The translations under genes were made by a program, and so were the position numbers. Source: Clostridiaceae bacterium (GTDB lineage: Bacteria; Bacillota; Clostridia; Saccharofermentanales; Saccharofermentanaceae). Taken from it: a stretch of 36,421 nt of DNA. The stretch spans positions 1 through 36,421 of the forward strand of contig JAAYIQ010000067.1 in the NCBI GenBank assembly GCA_012523365.1, written 5' to 3'. The notes under the pieces were generated by a model that was given only the letters and a program-made list of their open reading frames with translations, was not told the DNA's origin and searched no databases. Below are positions 27,623 to 36,090 of the stretch, piece after piece (positions within the stretch are counted from its first letter, which is position 1; the number at the start of each line of letters is the position of its first letter).

Positions 27623-29569
27623 ATGGCAATGGTTCCCAAGAAAAATGTTGAAGATCTGAAAGTAGCCGGTAAGAAGGTTATCGTGCGCGTCGATTTTAAC
27701 GTGCCGCTGGATAAAAAGACCGGTGAAATCACCGACGATAAGCGCATTAAGGGTGCGATCCCGACGATCAAGTATCTTGTGGACAACAAGGCGAAAGTGA
27801 TTTTGGTTTCTCACCTCGGACGCCCGAAGGGCGGACCGGAGCCGGCTTTTTCGATGAAGCCGACATCCGTACGCCTGTCAGAGCTCCTCGGTCAGCCGGT
27901 CATTCAGGCCGAAGATGTCGTCGGAGAGGATGCCAAGGCTAAGGCCGCTGCTCTTCAGGACGGCGAGATCCTAATGCTTGAGAATGTTCGCTTCCACAAA
28001 GAAGAATCTAAGAATGATCCCGCGTTTGCCGCCGAATTGGCTTCGCTTGCGGAACTTTATGTTAACGACGCTTTCGGTACGGCACACCGTGCTCATGCTT
28101 CAACTGCCGGACTCGCAAACTTCCTTCCGAGTGCTTCGGGGTATCTGATCGGGAAAGAACTCGAGATCATGGGTAAATCCCTGACCGCTCCGGAGCGCCC
28201 TTTTGTCGCAATTCTCGGCGGCGCCAAGGTTTCCGATAAGATCGGTGTCATCGAGAATCTTCTTGAGAAGGCCGATACGATTATCATCGCCGGCGCCATG
28301 GCCTATACTTTTGACTTTGCCAAAGGCTACAATGTCGGGGCATCACTCTGCGAGCCGGACAAGGCGGAGTTGGCCAAAGAGCTTCTCGCGAAGGCTGAGG
28401 CGAAGGGTGTAGAGATTTTGCTTCCGAAGGATAATGTGGTCGGCGATTCATTCTCTGCCGAAGCGGAATCCAAGATCGTCTGCTGTGAACATATACCCGA
28501 CGGCTGGATGGGCATGGATATCGGTCCGGAGACGATCTCGATTTTCTCCGAAGCGATCAAGAAAGCAAAGACCGTCGTTTGGAACGGCCCCGCAGGCGTT
28601 TTCGAGTTTGATAAATTCGCGGAAGGAACCCGCGCGATCGCAAAAGCGATTGCCGAGTCTGACGCCGTTTCGATCATCGGCGGCGGAGATTCCGCCGCGG
28701 CGGTCGAGAAGCTCGGTTTCGCCGATCAGGTAACGCATATCTCGACGGGCGGAGGTGCTTCACTCGAATTTATTGAGGGAAAGGTTCTGCCCGGCATCGA
28801 TTGTCTGCAGGATAAAGATCCCGACCGCACATTCGCGGCCGGCAACTGGAAGATGAATAACGGCATCCCCGCCGACGCGGTCAAACTGATCGATGCGCTC
28901 AAGCCGTTGGTCAAGGACGCAACGTCCAAGATTGCAGTGGGCGTTCCCGCTACTGCTTTGCCGGCGGCGCTTGAGGCGGCCGCATACACTAACATCAAGG
29001 TAGCGGCACAGAACTGCCATTTCGAGGATAAGGGAGCATATACCGGGGAGCTTTCCCCGATGTGGCTCGCGAAAATGGGCGTCGACTATGTGATCATCGG
29101 ACACTCGGAGCGAAGAGAGTATTTTGCCGAGACGGATAAGACCGTTAACAAGAAGATCAATGCAGCTTTGAAATGGGGAGTTCGTCCGATCGTCTGCTGT
29201 GGCGAGTCTCTCGCTCAGCGTGAAGCCGGCGAGACCTTCACTTGGGTAAAGGGACAGATCGAAGGAGCTTTTGCCGGAATTCCCGAGTCGAAGCTTTGCC
29301 AGATTACGATCGCTTATGAGCCGATCTGGGCGATCGGTACCGGAAAGGTTGCGACCGACGAGCAGGCCGAAGAGGTTTGCGCGTTTATCAGAAAGACCAT
29401 CGGAGAATTATATTCCGGGGAAGCGGCCGCGAACATGAAGATCCAATACGGCGGCTCGATCAATGCGGCGAATGCCGCGGGGCTTTTTGCGCAGAAGAAC
29501 ATCAACGGCGGACTCGTCGGCGGTGCTTCTTTGAAGGCAGAGGATTTCGCGACGATTTGTCTGGCCTGA
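27623..29569 (+). CDS. pgk-tpiA: phosphoglycerate kinase / triosephosphate isomerase fusion
   Basis: One 648-aa polypeptide carries two glycolytic enzymes. Residues 1 to about 395 are phosphoglycerate kinase (1,3-bisphosphoglycerate + ADP to 3-phosphoglycerate + ATP): [29 protein letters not shown], and the nucleotide-binding [13 protein letters not shown]. Residues from about 402 are triosephosphate isomerase (dihydroxyacetone phosphate to glyceraldehyde 3-phosphate). Its active-site residues are present: K410 in AGNWKMN, H494 in IGHSERR and E566 in [12 protein letters not shown], with the C-terminal [10 protein letters not shown] phosphate loop. The join is in frame with only a few linker residues and no stop or frameshift. 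AAGGAG is 10 bp before ATG 27623; GTG 27614 is too close to it. Similar Pgk-Tpi fusions are known in Thermotoga. Confidence 0.96.
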   Translation: MAMVPKKNVEDLKVAGKKVIVRVDFNVPLDKKTGEITDDKRIKGAIPTIKYLVDNKAKVILVSHLGRPKGGPEPAFSMKPTSVRLSELLGQPVIQAEDVVGEDAKAKAAALQDGEILMLENVRFHKEESKNDPAFAAELASLAELYVNDAFGTAHRAHASTAGLANFLPSASGYLIGKELEIMGKSLTAPERPFVAILGGAKVSDKIGVIENLLEKADTIIIAGAMAYTFDFAKGYNVGASLCEPDKAELAKELLAKAEAKGVEILLPKDNVVGDSFSAEAESKIVCCEHIPDGWMGMDIGPETISIFSEAIKKAKTVVWNGPAGVFEFDKFAEGTRAIAKAIAESDAVSIIGGGDSAAAVEKLGFADQVTHISTGGGASLEFIEGKVLPGIDCLQDKDPDRTFAAGNWKMNNGIPADAVKLIDALKPLVKDATSKIAVGVPATALPAALEAAAYTNIKVAAQNCHFEDKGAYTGELSPMWLAKMGVDYVIIGHSERREYFAETDKTVNKKINAALKWGVRPIVCCGESLAQREAGETFTWVKGQIEGAFAGIPESKLCQITIAYEPIWAIGTGKVATDEQAEEVCAFIRKTIGELYSGEAAANMKIQYGGSINAANAAGLFAQKNINGGLVGGASLKAEDFATICLA

Positions 29570-29585
29570 TCGTTTGCTTTATATT

Positions 29586-29627
29586 GACCGGCAGAGGCTT
29601 TGTGTCCTCTGTCGGTCTTTTGTTTTT
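29586..29627 (+). terminator. rho-independent terminator of pgk-tpiA
   Basis: A 12-bp stem (29586-29597 with 29606-29617, one G-U pair) with an 8-nt loop, followed by TTTTGTTTTT. Confidence 0.9.
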
Positions 29628-29676
29628 CGGAAGCAGAGCAGATCGGGGATGTCAACGGAAAGGATAGTGAACGTAT

Positions 29677-30414
29677 ATGTTAACGGAAAGACTCTGGGAC
29701 TTTTTCTACGATTACGGCCTGTTCCTGATGATCGGCACGGTTTTGTTGTCGCTTTTCGCGAGTATATGGACGAAGGTATCGTTCAGCAAATACAGCAAGG
29801 TGATGTCTGCGCGCGGGATCACCGGCAAGGACGCGGCCGAATATATTCTGCGCTCCGCCCGCCTGTCGGATAACAGCGGCGTCGGAAGCGATGTAGTTGT
29901 TGAACCGATCGCCGGAAACCTGACCGATCATTACTCCCCGAAGGAGAAGGTGCTTCGTCTTTCCGAATCGGTTTACGGCAGTTCGTCGGTTGCGGCGATC
30001 GGAGTCGCGGCGCACGAATGCGGACATGCCATTCAGGATTCCAAGAGCTTTCTTCCGAATAAGATCCGGGCGTTTCTGGTTCCGCTTGCTAATATCGGCT
30101 CGAGATTCGGTCCGTATATGGCCATTTTCGGATTTCTCTTCACCGCTTATATCGGCCAGGCGGGTATCATTATGGCGAATATCGGCATTTTACTGTTTGC
30201 TTTTGCGGTGCTTTTCTATCTGGTGACTTTGCCGGTCGAATTCGACGCCAGCAAGAGGGCGCTGAGGATTCTTGCGGACACCAATATCCTTACGGACGAA
30301 GAGCTCGTCGGCGCTAAGAGAGTCCTTCGGGCGGCCGCCATGACCTATGTCGCCGCCGCCGCTTCCGCGATCATCACATTACTTCGTTTATTGGCGATCC
30401 GAAGAAGAAGATAG
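29677..30414 (+). CDS. yugP: YugP-family membrane zinc metallopeptidase
   Basis: A 245-aa membrane protein with the zinc-protease motif HECGH at residues 113-117 (H113, E114, H117), embedded in AAIGVAAHECGHAIQDSKSF. One N-terminal helix (about 13-33) precedes the SFSKYSKVMSARGITGKDAA segment typical of YugP. Two or three C-terminal helices follow (about 145-200 and 220-238), with the conserved LPVEFDASKRAL between them. The substrate is not established for this family. A purine-rich AAAGGA lies about 13 bp before the ATG. It follows the pgk-tpiA terminator with no obvious promoter, and converges on ppk2 with a 37-bp gap. Confidence 0.9.
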   Translation: MLTERLWDFFYDYGLFLMIGTVLLSLFASIWTKVSFSKYSKVMSARGITGKDAAEYILRSARLSDNSGVGSDVVVEPIAGNLTDHYSPKEKVLRLSESVYGSSSVAAIGVAAHECGHAIQDSKSFLPNKIRAFLVPLANIGSRFGPYMAIFGFLFTAYIGQAGIIMANIGILLFAFAVLFYLVTLPVEFDASKRALRILADTNILTDEELVGAKRVLRAAAMTYVAAAASAIITLLRLLAIRRRR

Positions 30415-30451
30415 AGGTGAAGGATCATTTGAAAGACCCCGGTTACTGATC

Positions 30452-31432
30452 CTAAATTTCTTTAGACGCGATCGCGCTTCCATATCGTTCCGGTATGAAA
30501 TTTTGCTTATTGATCGGCGGACGCACATAGCCCGAGTCCTCCTGCCGCGGCGGCAGTTCCAAGGGCTCCGGTGTCAGATCCTCATAGGGGAGCATACTCA
30601 GAAGGTGCGCGATGCAGTTGAGCCTCGCGTGCTTTTTGATATCCGCGTTGACGACATACCACGGCGATTCCTTCGTGTCGGTGTGCTCGAACATCTCGTC
30701 CTTGGCGCGCGAATAGTCGCTCCAGCGTCGCCGCGACTCCAGATCCATTTTGCTCAATTTCCAGCGCTTTGCCGGATCCTCGATCCGGTCCTCGAAGCGT
30801 TTCTCCTGCTCCTCATCCGATACCGAGAACCAATATTTGATCAGGATGATCCCCGAGCGGATCAGCATATTTTCGAATTCGGGACAGGACCGGAAAAACT
30901 CCCGGTACTCCCCCTCGGTGCAAAAGCCCATCACGCGCTCGACGCCCGCCCGGTTATACCAGCTCCGGTCGAAAAGCACGATCTCCCCGGCCGACGGCAG
31001 TTTGGCGACATAGCGCTGGAAGAACCACTGCGACTCCTCCTTCGGCGTCGGCGCCGGCAGGGCCTCGACCCGGCAGATCCTGGGATTCATCGCCTCGGTA
31101 ATCCGCTTGATCACACTGCCCTTCCCGGCTGCGTCCCGCCCCTCGAAAAGCACCACGACGCGAAGTCCCTTGGCCTTGACCCACTCCTGAAGTTTCACCA
31201 GCTCGACCTGAAGTCGCTCGAGCTCCTTATAGTAGGACTTATCGGTGATCCGGTACATCGGCCGGCCGTGAAAAGTAAACGACTCGTATTCGATGTCGCC
31301 GATCTGGATGTTTTTACGCTTGTCAGATGATGTCATTTTCTTCTTTTTATTTGTGTCGGGTGAGCCTGAATCTTTTATCAGGCTATTTTCAGTCGGTGTT
31401 TTCGGGGAGGAAGGATCTTGTTTTCTCCTCAT
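30452..31432 (-). CDS. ppk2: polyphosphate kinase 2
   Basis: PPK2 enzymes transfer phosphate between polyphosphate and nucleoside (di)phosphates. The 326-aa product has a Lys/Ser-rich N-terminal tail (about 1-40) and Walker A GRDAAGKG at 98-105. Walker B lies in VLFDRSWYNRAGVERVMGF around D155, and lid residues follow in FEDRIEDPAKRWKLSKMDLESRRRW. This is the one-domain form. AGGAGG sits 7 bp before the ATG at 31432; the frame extends 12 codons upstream but without a better start. A minus-strand TATAAT at 31522-31517 has no good -35 box. The preferred direction (NDP phosphorylation or reverse) cannot be told from sequence. Confidence 0.93.
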   Translation of the reverse strand: MRRKQDPSSPKTPTENSLIKDSGSPDTNKKKKMTSSDKRKNIQIGDIEYESFTFHGRPMYRITDKSYYKELERLQVELVKLQEWVKAKGLRVVVLFEGRDAAGKGSVIKRITEAMNPRICRVEALPAPTPKEESQWFFQRYVAKLPSAGEIVLFDRSWYNRAGVERVMGFCTEGEYREFFRSCPEFENMLIRSGIILIKYWFSVSDEEQEKRFEDRIEDPAKRWKLSKMDLESRRRWSDYSRAKDEMFEHTDTKESPWYVVNADIKKHARLNCIAHLLSMLPYEDLTPEPLELPPRQEDSGYVRPPINKQNFIPERYGSAIASKEI

Positions 31433-31579
31433 GGGGGAACCTCCTGACGGGTGAAGCGCAAAAACCATTTGAGTTCGGAAGGAATCGATCTGTCTCCGAA
31501 GAGGGGTGAGTTGCGGATTATAAGCATATTGTTATGATGTTATTTTATCACGCCGGAACGCAAGAATGAGAATGATCGG

Positions 31580-31608
31580 TTAACGAAAACAGTGTCTTTG
31601 TATATAAT
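31580..31608 (+). promoter_or_regulatory. promoter of the ArsC/Spx-like gene
   Basis: TTAACG (31580-31585), a 17-bp spacer, TATAAT (31603-31608); the -10 box is perfect, the -35 box is weak. Confidence 0.5.
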
Positions 31609-31642
31609 TGAATCAAACGGTTCCTCATGAAGGAGGCTCCCC

Positions 31643-31999
31643 ATGCTGTTTATCTGCTACCCGAAATGCTCCACCTGCCAAAAGGCCTTGAAATGGCTCG
31701 ACGAGAATAAGATCCCTTTCGAATTTCGCGACATTAAAGAGGACCGGCCGACACGCGGGGAACTGGTCGCCTGGCACGCGAAAAGCGATCTGCCCCTGAA
31801 GCGGTTCTTCAACACCTCCGGCCGGCTCTACCGCGCGGGAGGCCTCGCCGACCGCCTCCCGGAAATGACCGAGGCAGGGCAGTTCAACCTCCTTTCCTCC
31901 GACGGCATGATGGTCAAGCGCCCGATACTGATCGGCGACGATTTCGTGCTGGTCGGTTTTCGAGAGGAGGAATGGGCGGAGAAACTGTTGTATGTATGA
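31643..31999 (+). CDS. ArsC/Spx-family thioredoxin-fold protein
   Basis: A 118-aa protein of the ArsC/Spx family. The redox pair CSTC (C9, C12) sits in YPKCSTCQKALKWL. The FRDIKEDRPTRGEL segment and the VKRPILIGDDFVLVGF block are conserved in the family. It could be an arsenate-reductase-like glutaredoxin-fold enzyme or a Spx-like stress regulator. The RNA-polymerase-contact residues that would support Spx cannot be confirmed by eye, so I leave the symbol empty. AAGGAGG is placed 7 bp before the ATG. No arsenic-resistance neighbours are present. It converges on the FMN reductase. Confidence 0.82.
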   Translation: MLFICYPKCSTCQKALKWLDENKIPFEFRDIKEDRPTRGELVAWHAKSDLPLKRFFNTSGRLYRAGGLADRLPEMTEAGQFNLLSSDGMMVKRPILIGDDFVLVGFREEEWAEKLLYV

Positions 32000-32027
32000 A
32001 CCCGTGGGTACCCGGTCATTCAAGTGA

Positions 32028-32597
32028 TCACTGATCGCGCACACGCTTACCAATGAATTCGAGGAACGCGTCGACCTGAGCGATCAGAAAAGGATTTTCC
32101 GTGAGCGGTGCCGGCGTGTCGCTGCCGTCAGGCGGCTTGTTCGTGTTCGGGATGGCGACTCGGGGCGCGTTCATTATATCCATGTTCAGGTAGCTGATCA
32201 GCGTCACCAGATGATCTTGCGCCAGAACGGTTCCAAAGGGTCCGGGAGAGATTCCGCTGATCGTGACGGGCTTCCCGGGAAGGACGCGCGGCTCGTTTTT
32301 GCCGGCCGGGCGGGACAGCCAGTCGATGAGGTTCTTGAGGGCCCCCGGAAAGAAATGATTGTATTCCGGTGTGAACAACCAAATCGCGTCCGCGACTCGA
32401 ACGGCGTCGCGTGCGCTTTTCACGGCATCGGGCGCGGGAAATTCGATGTCCTGATCAAAGAACGGAACATCCCGGTACTCCAGAATGGTAAAATCCGCCC
32501 GGTCGCCGATGAGTTCCTTGGCCGCCATGGCCAGCTTACGGTTATACGATTCTTTTCGAAAAGAACCGACAACGGCGAGTATTTTTATCTTTTCCAT
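32028..32597 (-). CDS. NADPH-dependent FMN reductase-family flavoprotein
   Basis: A 189-aa flavodoxin-fold protein. The FMN phosphate loop GSFRKESYNRKLA is near residue 11, and the family signature PEYNHFFPGALKNLIDWLSRP lies around residues 80-100. It probably reduces FMN, quinones, azo compounds or chromate with NAD(P)H; the natural substrate is unknown. The open frame reaches 32738, but AAGGGAG precedes the ATG at 32597 and the extra N-terminus does not fit the fold. A promoter (TGGACT, 17 bp, TACAAT) is visible on the same strand at 32689-32661. Confidence 0.9.
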   Translation of the reverse strand: MEKIKILAVVGSFRKESYNRKLAMAAKELIGDRADFTILEYRDVPFFDQDIEFPAPDAVKSARDAVRVADAIWLFTPEYNHFFPGALKNLIDWLSRPAGKNEPRVLPGKPVTISGISPGPFGTVLAQDHLVTLISYLNMDIMNAPRVAIPNTNKPPDGSDTPAPLTENPFLIAQVDAFLEFIGKRVRDQ

Positions 32598-32660
32598 CGG
32601 ATCACGCTCCCTTCGGGTCGGTCTTCGGAACGAGTTTTCGCCCCTGTCCCGGATATTCCT

Positions 32661-32689
32661 ATTGTAAGTGGAGCGGGCGATATAGTCCA
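32661..32689 (-). promoter_or_regulatory. promoter of the FMN reductase gene
   Basis: On the minus strand TGGACT (32689-32684), a 17-bp spacer, TACAAT (32666-32661). The start point would be near 32654, about 57 nt before the ATG. Confidence 0.5.
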
Positions 32690-32721
32690 CAAAGTTCATC
32701 GGATCGAGTGCATTTAAAGAT

Positions 32722-32739
32722 ATTGACCCACGGGTCAAT
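32722..32739. promoter_or_regulatory. palindromic operator, probably for the TetR regulator at 34630
   Basis: A perfect inverted repeat: ATTGACCC (32722-32729), two bases, GGGTCAAT (32732-32739). It covers the whole -35 box and part of the spacer of the ABC promoter. Symmetry, size and position are typical of TetR-family autoregulatory sites; the pairing with this TetR is inferred from the shared operon. Confidence 0.72.
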
Positions 32740-32751
32740 CTGTGATATATT
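32723..32751 (+). promoter_or_regulatory. sigma-A promoter of the ABC-tetR operon
   Basis: TTGACC (32723-32728), a 17-bp spacer, TATATT (32746-32751). The -35 box is the left arm of the palindrome. Confidence 0.78.
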
Positions 32752-32819
32752 CACCTCATCGGGGCGAAAAGTGTCGCCTCGGACGCGCGGATCCGCGCGA
32801 TTTGAATCGAGGTGATCTC

Positions 32820-33701
32820 ATGATCCAGACGGTCCATTTCAAGAAATACTACGGCAAGCATCGGGGCGTCGAAGATCTGACGCTACACGTGAAGGCCGGG
32901 GAGATCTACGGCTTTGTCGGGCCGAACGGCGCCGGCAAGTCAACGACGATCCGGTCGCTTTTGGGCATGCTGAAGCCGACCTCGGGGGAGCTTCTTCTTT
33001 TCGAGCGTCCGTGCACCGACCGGAATCTTTCGGAGGTCAAAGACCGCATCGGATATTTGCCGTCGGAAAACCACTACTACGACCGGTTGCGCGTGAAAGA
33101 GCTTTTCGAGTACGCGGCCGGATATCGGAAGAAGGATTGCTCGGGGAAGATCCGGGAGCTGTGCGAGATCCTTGCGCTCGATACGAGCCGCCTGATCGAA
33201 GACTTGTCCTTCGGCAATAAGAAGAAGGTCGGCATCGTCCTTTCAATGATGCATGAGCCGGAACTTCTGATCCTCGACGAGCCGACGGTCGGCCTTGATC
33301 CGCTGATGCAAAATCACTTCTATGACCTGCTTCGCAAAGAAAAATCGCGCGGGGCGACGGTGTTTTTCTCGTCGCATATCCTTTCGGAAGTTCAGCGCCT
33401 GTGTGATCGGGTCGGTATCATCAAAGAGGGCCGGCTGATCGACGAAAAGGACGTCAAAGAGCTTCGTCAGACGCAGTATAAGAAGGTCTTCATCAAACTT
33501 CAAAACGGCACGCCGTTCCGGCCGGGAGAGGCCGAGTTGACGGAATTGACCGAGAAAAGCGGCGAGGTGCGTTTTATCTATCAGGGGAATGCCGGGGATC
33601 TGACAAGGCTTCTGGCGAGTAACGAGATCGCGGATTTCTCCGTGACCGAGCCGGATTTGGAAGAGGTGTTCATGCACTATTATCGGGAGGATGAGAAATG
33701 A
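32820..33701 (+). CDS. ABC transporter ATP-binding protein
   Basis: A 293-aa ABC-2-type ATPase. Walker A GPNGAGKST is near residue 38, the signature LSFGNKKKVGIVLSMM near 135, Walker B with LLILDEPTVGLDP just after it, and the switch histidine in FFSSHILSEVQ. The signature is LSFGN rather than LSGGQ, common in this subgroup. The C-terminal 80 residues form the usual accessory domain. GAGGTGAT precedes the ATG at 32820; the frame is open further upstream, into the promoter region. The stop overlaps the permease start as ATGA. Substrate unknown; a drug, lipid or peptide export role is typical. Confidence 0.93.
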   Translation: MIQTVHFKKYYGKHRGVEDLTLHVKAGEIYGFVGPNGAGKSTTIRSLLGMLKPTSGELLLFERPCTDRNLSEVKDRIGYLPSENHYYDRLRVKELFEYAAGYRKKDCSGKIRELCEILALDTSRLIEDLSFGNKKKVGIVLSMMHEPELLILDEPTVGLDPLMQNHFYDLLRKEKSRGATVFFSSHILSEVQRLCDRVGIIKEGRLIDEKDVKELRQTQYKKVFIKLQNGTPFRPGEAELTELTEKSGEVRFIYQGNAGDLTRLLASNEIADFSVTEPDLEEVFMHYYREDEK

Positions 33702-34486
33702 GACTTTTTGCTTTTGAAATGAAAAGCGCCTGGAAGTCGCTTCTGGTTTGGAATGTGTGCATCGTCGGCTTCATGGTGTTCGCGATGTCGATGTTCCCGT
33801 CCTTTGCGGATATGGGCAGTTCCCTCGACGATATGATGGCGGGTTTTTCGCCGGAGATGGTCAAGGCCTTCCGGTTTGACGTGATCGATTTTACGGACTC
33901 GATGGACTACATCTGCTACATGTTCTCCTATTTCCTGATCGCGATGGGTTCGCTCGCGATTCTTTCGGGCGGCAATATCATTTCCAAGGAGGAGTCGGAC
34001 CAGACGATCGACGTCCTGTACGCTCAACCGGTGACGCGCGTGTATATTGCCGCAAGTAAGATCGCCGCGCTTTTCGCGCAAATGTTGGTTACGGCGGTCC
34101 TGTTTTTCCTGGGAACGTGGGGGATCCTGGAGATCGTGGCGAACGAATACGATTTTTATGGGCTGGTCCTGCTTTGCGTCGGAATCGTCCTTTTTATGTT
34201 CCTGTTCGCGGCGATCGGACTCCTGCTCGGGCACTTCATCGTGAAGCCCGCCCGGAGATTGCCGTTCGCGCTCGGGATCGTCTTTGTATTTTTCTTTTTG
34301 GATATCATGGGCAAGATCAGCGAGGATGTCGGGGCGATGCTGCACATTACGCCGTATCACTGGTACGACGGGATCGAGATCCTGGAGAGCGGGTTCCCGC
34401 CGGCATATCTTGCGGTCACAATCGCGATCATCGTCGGCGGCGCCGGTCTGACCGGAGTCTTGTATACGCGAAAAGACTTCGTGTAG
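33698..34486 (+). CDS. ABC-2-type transporter permease
   Basis: A 262-aa protein with about six membrane helices: around 15-33, 70-90 (FSYFLIAMGSLAILSGG), 105-130, 138-165, 185-200 and 235-255. A cytoplasmic IISKEESDQTIDVLYAQPVTR loop sits after the second helix, a hallmark of ABC-2 permeases, where it contacts the ATPase. It is translationally coupled to the ATPase by a 4-bp overlap. It pairs with the ATPase to form the exporter, presumably as a homodimer since there is no second permease. Confidence 0.9.
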   Translation: MRLFAFEMKSAWKSLLVWNVCIVGFMVFAMSMFPSFADMGSSLDDMMAGFSPEMVKAFRFDVIDFTDSMDYICYMFSYFLIAMGSLAILSGGNIISKEESDQTIDVLYAQPVTRVYIAASKIAALFAQMLVTAVLFFLGTWGILEIVANEYDFYGLVLLCVGIVLFMFLFAAIGLLLGHFIVKPARRLPFALGIVFVFFFLDIMGKISEDVGAMLHITPYHWYDGIEILESGFPPAYLAVTIAIIVGGAGLTGVLYTRKDFV

Positions 34487-34629
34487 CATCCGAAGAGCGA
34501 ATCAAGAGTCGCGAGGGTTCGGGTAAGCAAGCGACCGCTTTGTTAAGAGACGATCGAGCGGCATACGGCTTTTCGAGAGGCAAACGGGCGTGCGGTTTTT
34601 CGAAAATCATCAGGAGGAGAGCAGTCGGC

Positions 34630-35271
34630 ATGTGTGAGAAATTTTTGGCGATCGGCGCGGAGAAACAGAGGGCGATCCTTCAGGCTGCGCTGTCCGAATT
34701 TGCCGAACGCGGCTACCATAAAGCGAATACCAACACGATCTGCGAGAAGGCCGGGATCTCCAAGGGCCTTCTCTTCCATTATTTTGGAAGTAAGAAGGCG
34801 CTGTACCTGTACCTTCTGGACGATGTGATGAAGGAGATGACCCGAAGGCTCTATGAGTACGTCGGTCGTGAGAAGACGGACCTTTTCGACCTGATCACTG
34901 AGACCTCGCTGGCGAAAATGCGCGTCGGTGCGGAGATGCCGGAGGGGTATCGGCTGATCTACGAGGCTTTTCTGGCGACGCCGGACGAGCTTTCCGCGGA
35001 GATGAAACGCAGTTTCCGAAACACCTATGCCGAACAAAGAGCACAAGTGCTAAGGCTCGTGGACGAGAGCAAATTCAAGCCCTCGGTCAGCAAGGAACGG
35101 GCGGTCGATCTCCTTCTGGCTTGCACCGAGGGGATTTTCAACCGGTACTATGAACTCTACCGACACATGACACCGGAGGAGGCCCTTCCGCATATGGACT
35201 CCATAAGGCAAGAGTTGATCGAGAGCCTCCTGCTGCTGAAAACGGCGTTCTATAAAGAGGAGTACATTTAG
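34630..35271 (+). CDS. TetR-family transcriptional regulator
   Basis: A 213-aa regulator. The N-terminal helix-turn-helix is clear: KQRAILQAALSEFAERGY, then TNTICEKAGISKGLLFHYFGSKKALY (about residues 12-60). The C-terminal ligand-binding domain is all-helical and not specific. AGGAGGAGA is 9 bp before the ATG at 34630. The same frame is open far upstream through the permease gene, but that part is a shadow. As last gene of the ABC operon it most likely represses the operon through the palindrome at 32722-32739 and is released by a transported or signalling compound. Confidence 0.92.
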   Translation: MCEKFLAIGAEKQRAILQAALSEFAERGYHKANTNTICEKAGISKGLLFHYFGSKKALYLYLLDDVMKEMTRRLYEYVGREKTDLFDLITETSLAKMRVGAEMPEGYRLIYEAFLATPDELSAEMKRSFRNTYAEQRAQVLRLVDESKFKPSVSKERAVDLLLACTEGIFNRYYELYRHMTPEEALPHMDSIRQELIESLLLLKTAFYKEEYI

Positions 35272-35366
35272 CGCGTGATCGAGAGTGCGTTGCGGCGACA
35301 TAAGCGGAAAAAACAGCGGGTAAATCCGGAAAAAACTGAATTATCACCGTTTATTGAAAATTTCGT

Positions 35367-35395
35367 TTGAAGCTTGGGCAAAATGATATTATACT
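35367..35395 (+). promoter_or_regulatory. sigma-A promoter of the small zinc-ribbon gene
   Basis: TTGAAG (35367-35372), a 17-bp spacer, TATACT (35390-35395). The leader to the ATG at 35524 is about 120 nt. The rest of the gap after tetR (35272-35366) shows nothing I can name, and no terminator for tetR. Confidence 0.6.
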
Positions 35396-35523
35396 TAACT
35401 GAGTTTCACCCATCGCCAATCTCGAAGATCGTATCCTCAAGATAACCTTCGAAAAGCGGCTACCAGAGATGCCGGCATTTAGATGATACATCTTGCCGAT
35501 ATAGATTATGAAGGAGAAAGAAC

Positions 35524-35805
35524 ATGGCGGACAAGACACTGGAATGCAAAGATTGCGGATCAACATTTACTTTTACGGAAGCGGAGCAGGATTTTTACAG
35601 GGAGAAGGGGTTCGAGAACGAACCGCAGAGATGTCCCGATTGCAGACGCGCCAAGAAGCTGGCCAGAAACAGTTCCGCATCGCGCGGAGATCGTGAGATG
35701 TTTCCCGCGACGTGTGCGGAATGCGGCCAGGAGACAATGGTCCCGTTCAAGCCCAATCCCGACAAACCTGTTTATTGCAAGGATTGTTATCAGTCCCGTA
35801 AGTAA
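35524..35805 (+). CDS. small zinc-ribbon protein
   Basis: A 93-aa protein with four CxxC pairs: C8/C11 with C37/C40, and C64/C67 with C85/C88. The first half (LECKDCGSTFTFTEAEQDFY to QRCPDCRRAKK) is the zinc-ribbon type known as zf-trcl. The second half ends in VPFKPNPDKPVYCKDCYQSRK. Such proteins are common in Bacillota and related genomes and are of unknown function; nucleic-acid binding is a fair guess. AAGGAG is 9 bp before the ATG. It stands alone between its own promoter and a terminator at 35901. Confidence 0.87.
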   Translation: MADKTLECKDCGSTFTFTEAEQDFYREKGFENEPQRCPDCRRAKKLARNSSASRGDREMFPATCAECGQETMVPFKPNPDKPVYCKDCYQSRK

Positions 35806-35814
35806 TCGGGACAA

Positions 35815-35882
35815 CGGATGGATGAATAGTCTGTCCGCATCGCATGTGCGGGAGTCGGACGGATGAATAATCTGTCTGTATC
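35815..35882 (+). repeat. imperfect 27-bp direct repeat
   Basis: A 27-bp block at 35815-35841 recurs at 35856-35882 with four mismatches, spacing 41 bp. The shared core is GGATGAATA followed by TCTGTC. It lies in the 3' untranslated region of the zinc-ribbon gene. Confidence 0.6.
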
Positions 35883-35900
35883 CGGAATCAGATGAATATG

Positions 35901-35938
35901 GCCCATGATTGATGAGAATCGATCATGGGTCGTTTTTT
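35901..35938 (+). terminator. rho-independent terminator of the zinc-ribbon gene
   Basis: A 13-bp stem (35901-35913 with 35918-35930, two G-U pairs) with a GAGA loop, followed by CGTTTTTT. Confidence 0.86.
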
Positions 35939-36090
35939 GCGCGGATTTGACATGTGTCGGGTCGAGAGAAAAGAAAAATGCCTGTGAAAAGCACTGAAAT
36001 GGTGGGGTTGGCAGGTATTTTTCCCCTCCCGACCCTTTCGCCGGAGCGAAATTGCAGTGATTCGGTAATATTGGTGGTACGGACCCAACT
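35939..36090. other. gene-free stretch leading into the repeat array
   Basis: I see no convincing gene here. GCGAAATTGCA and TTCGGTAAT around 36047-36070 resemble parts of the 74-bp unit that follows, so this may be a decayed copy of it. Confidence 0.4.

Noticed and set aside
30422-30452. GGATCA/TGATCC stem between yugP and ppk2 as a terminator
   Set aside because: Only six pairs with a 19-nt loop and no real T-tract; it also runs into the ppk2 stop codon.
30347-31330. 327-codon plus-strand open frame over ppk2
   Set aside because: Exactly antisense to a clear PPK2 with Walker motifs; the translation is Arg/Pro/Leu-rich and unlike any protein I know.
33680-34489. 269-codon minus-strand open frame over the ABC permease
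   Set aside because: Antisense to a convincing membrane permease; highly charged translation rich in Asp, Arg and His is typical of a shadow.
34117-34629. Long N-terminal extension of the TetR gene into the permease
   Set aside because: The helix-turn-helix begins right after the ATG at 34630, which has its own AGGAGG; the extension is Arg-rich shadow sequence.
35947-35975. TTGACA at 35947-35952 as a promoter
   Set aside because: No acceptable -10 box follows at 16-18 bp.
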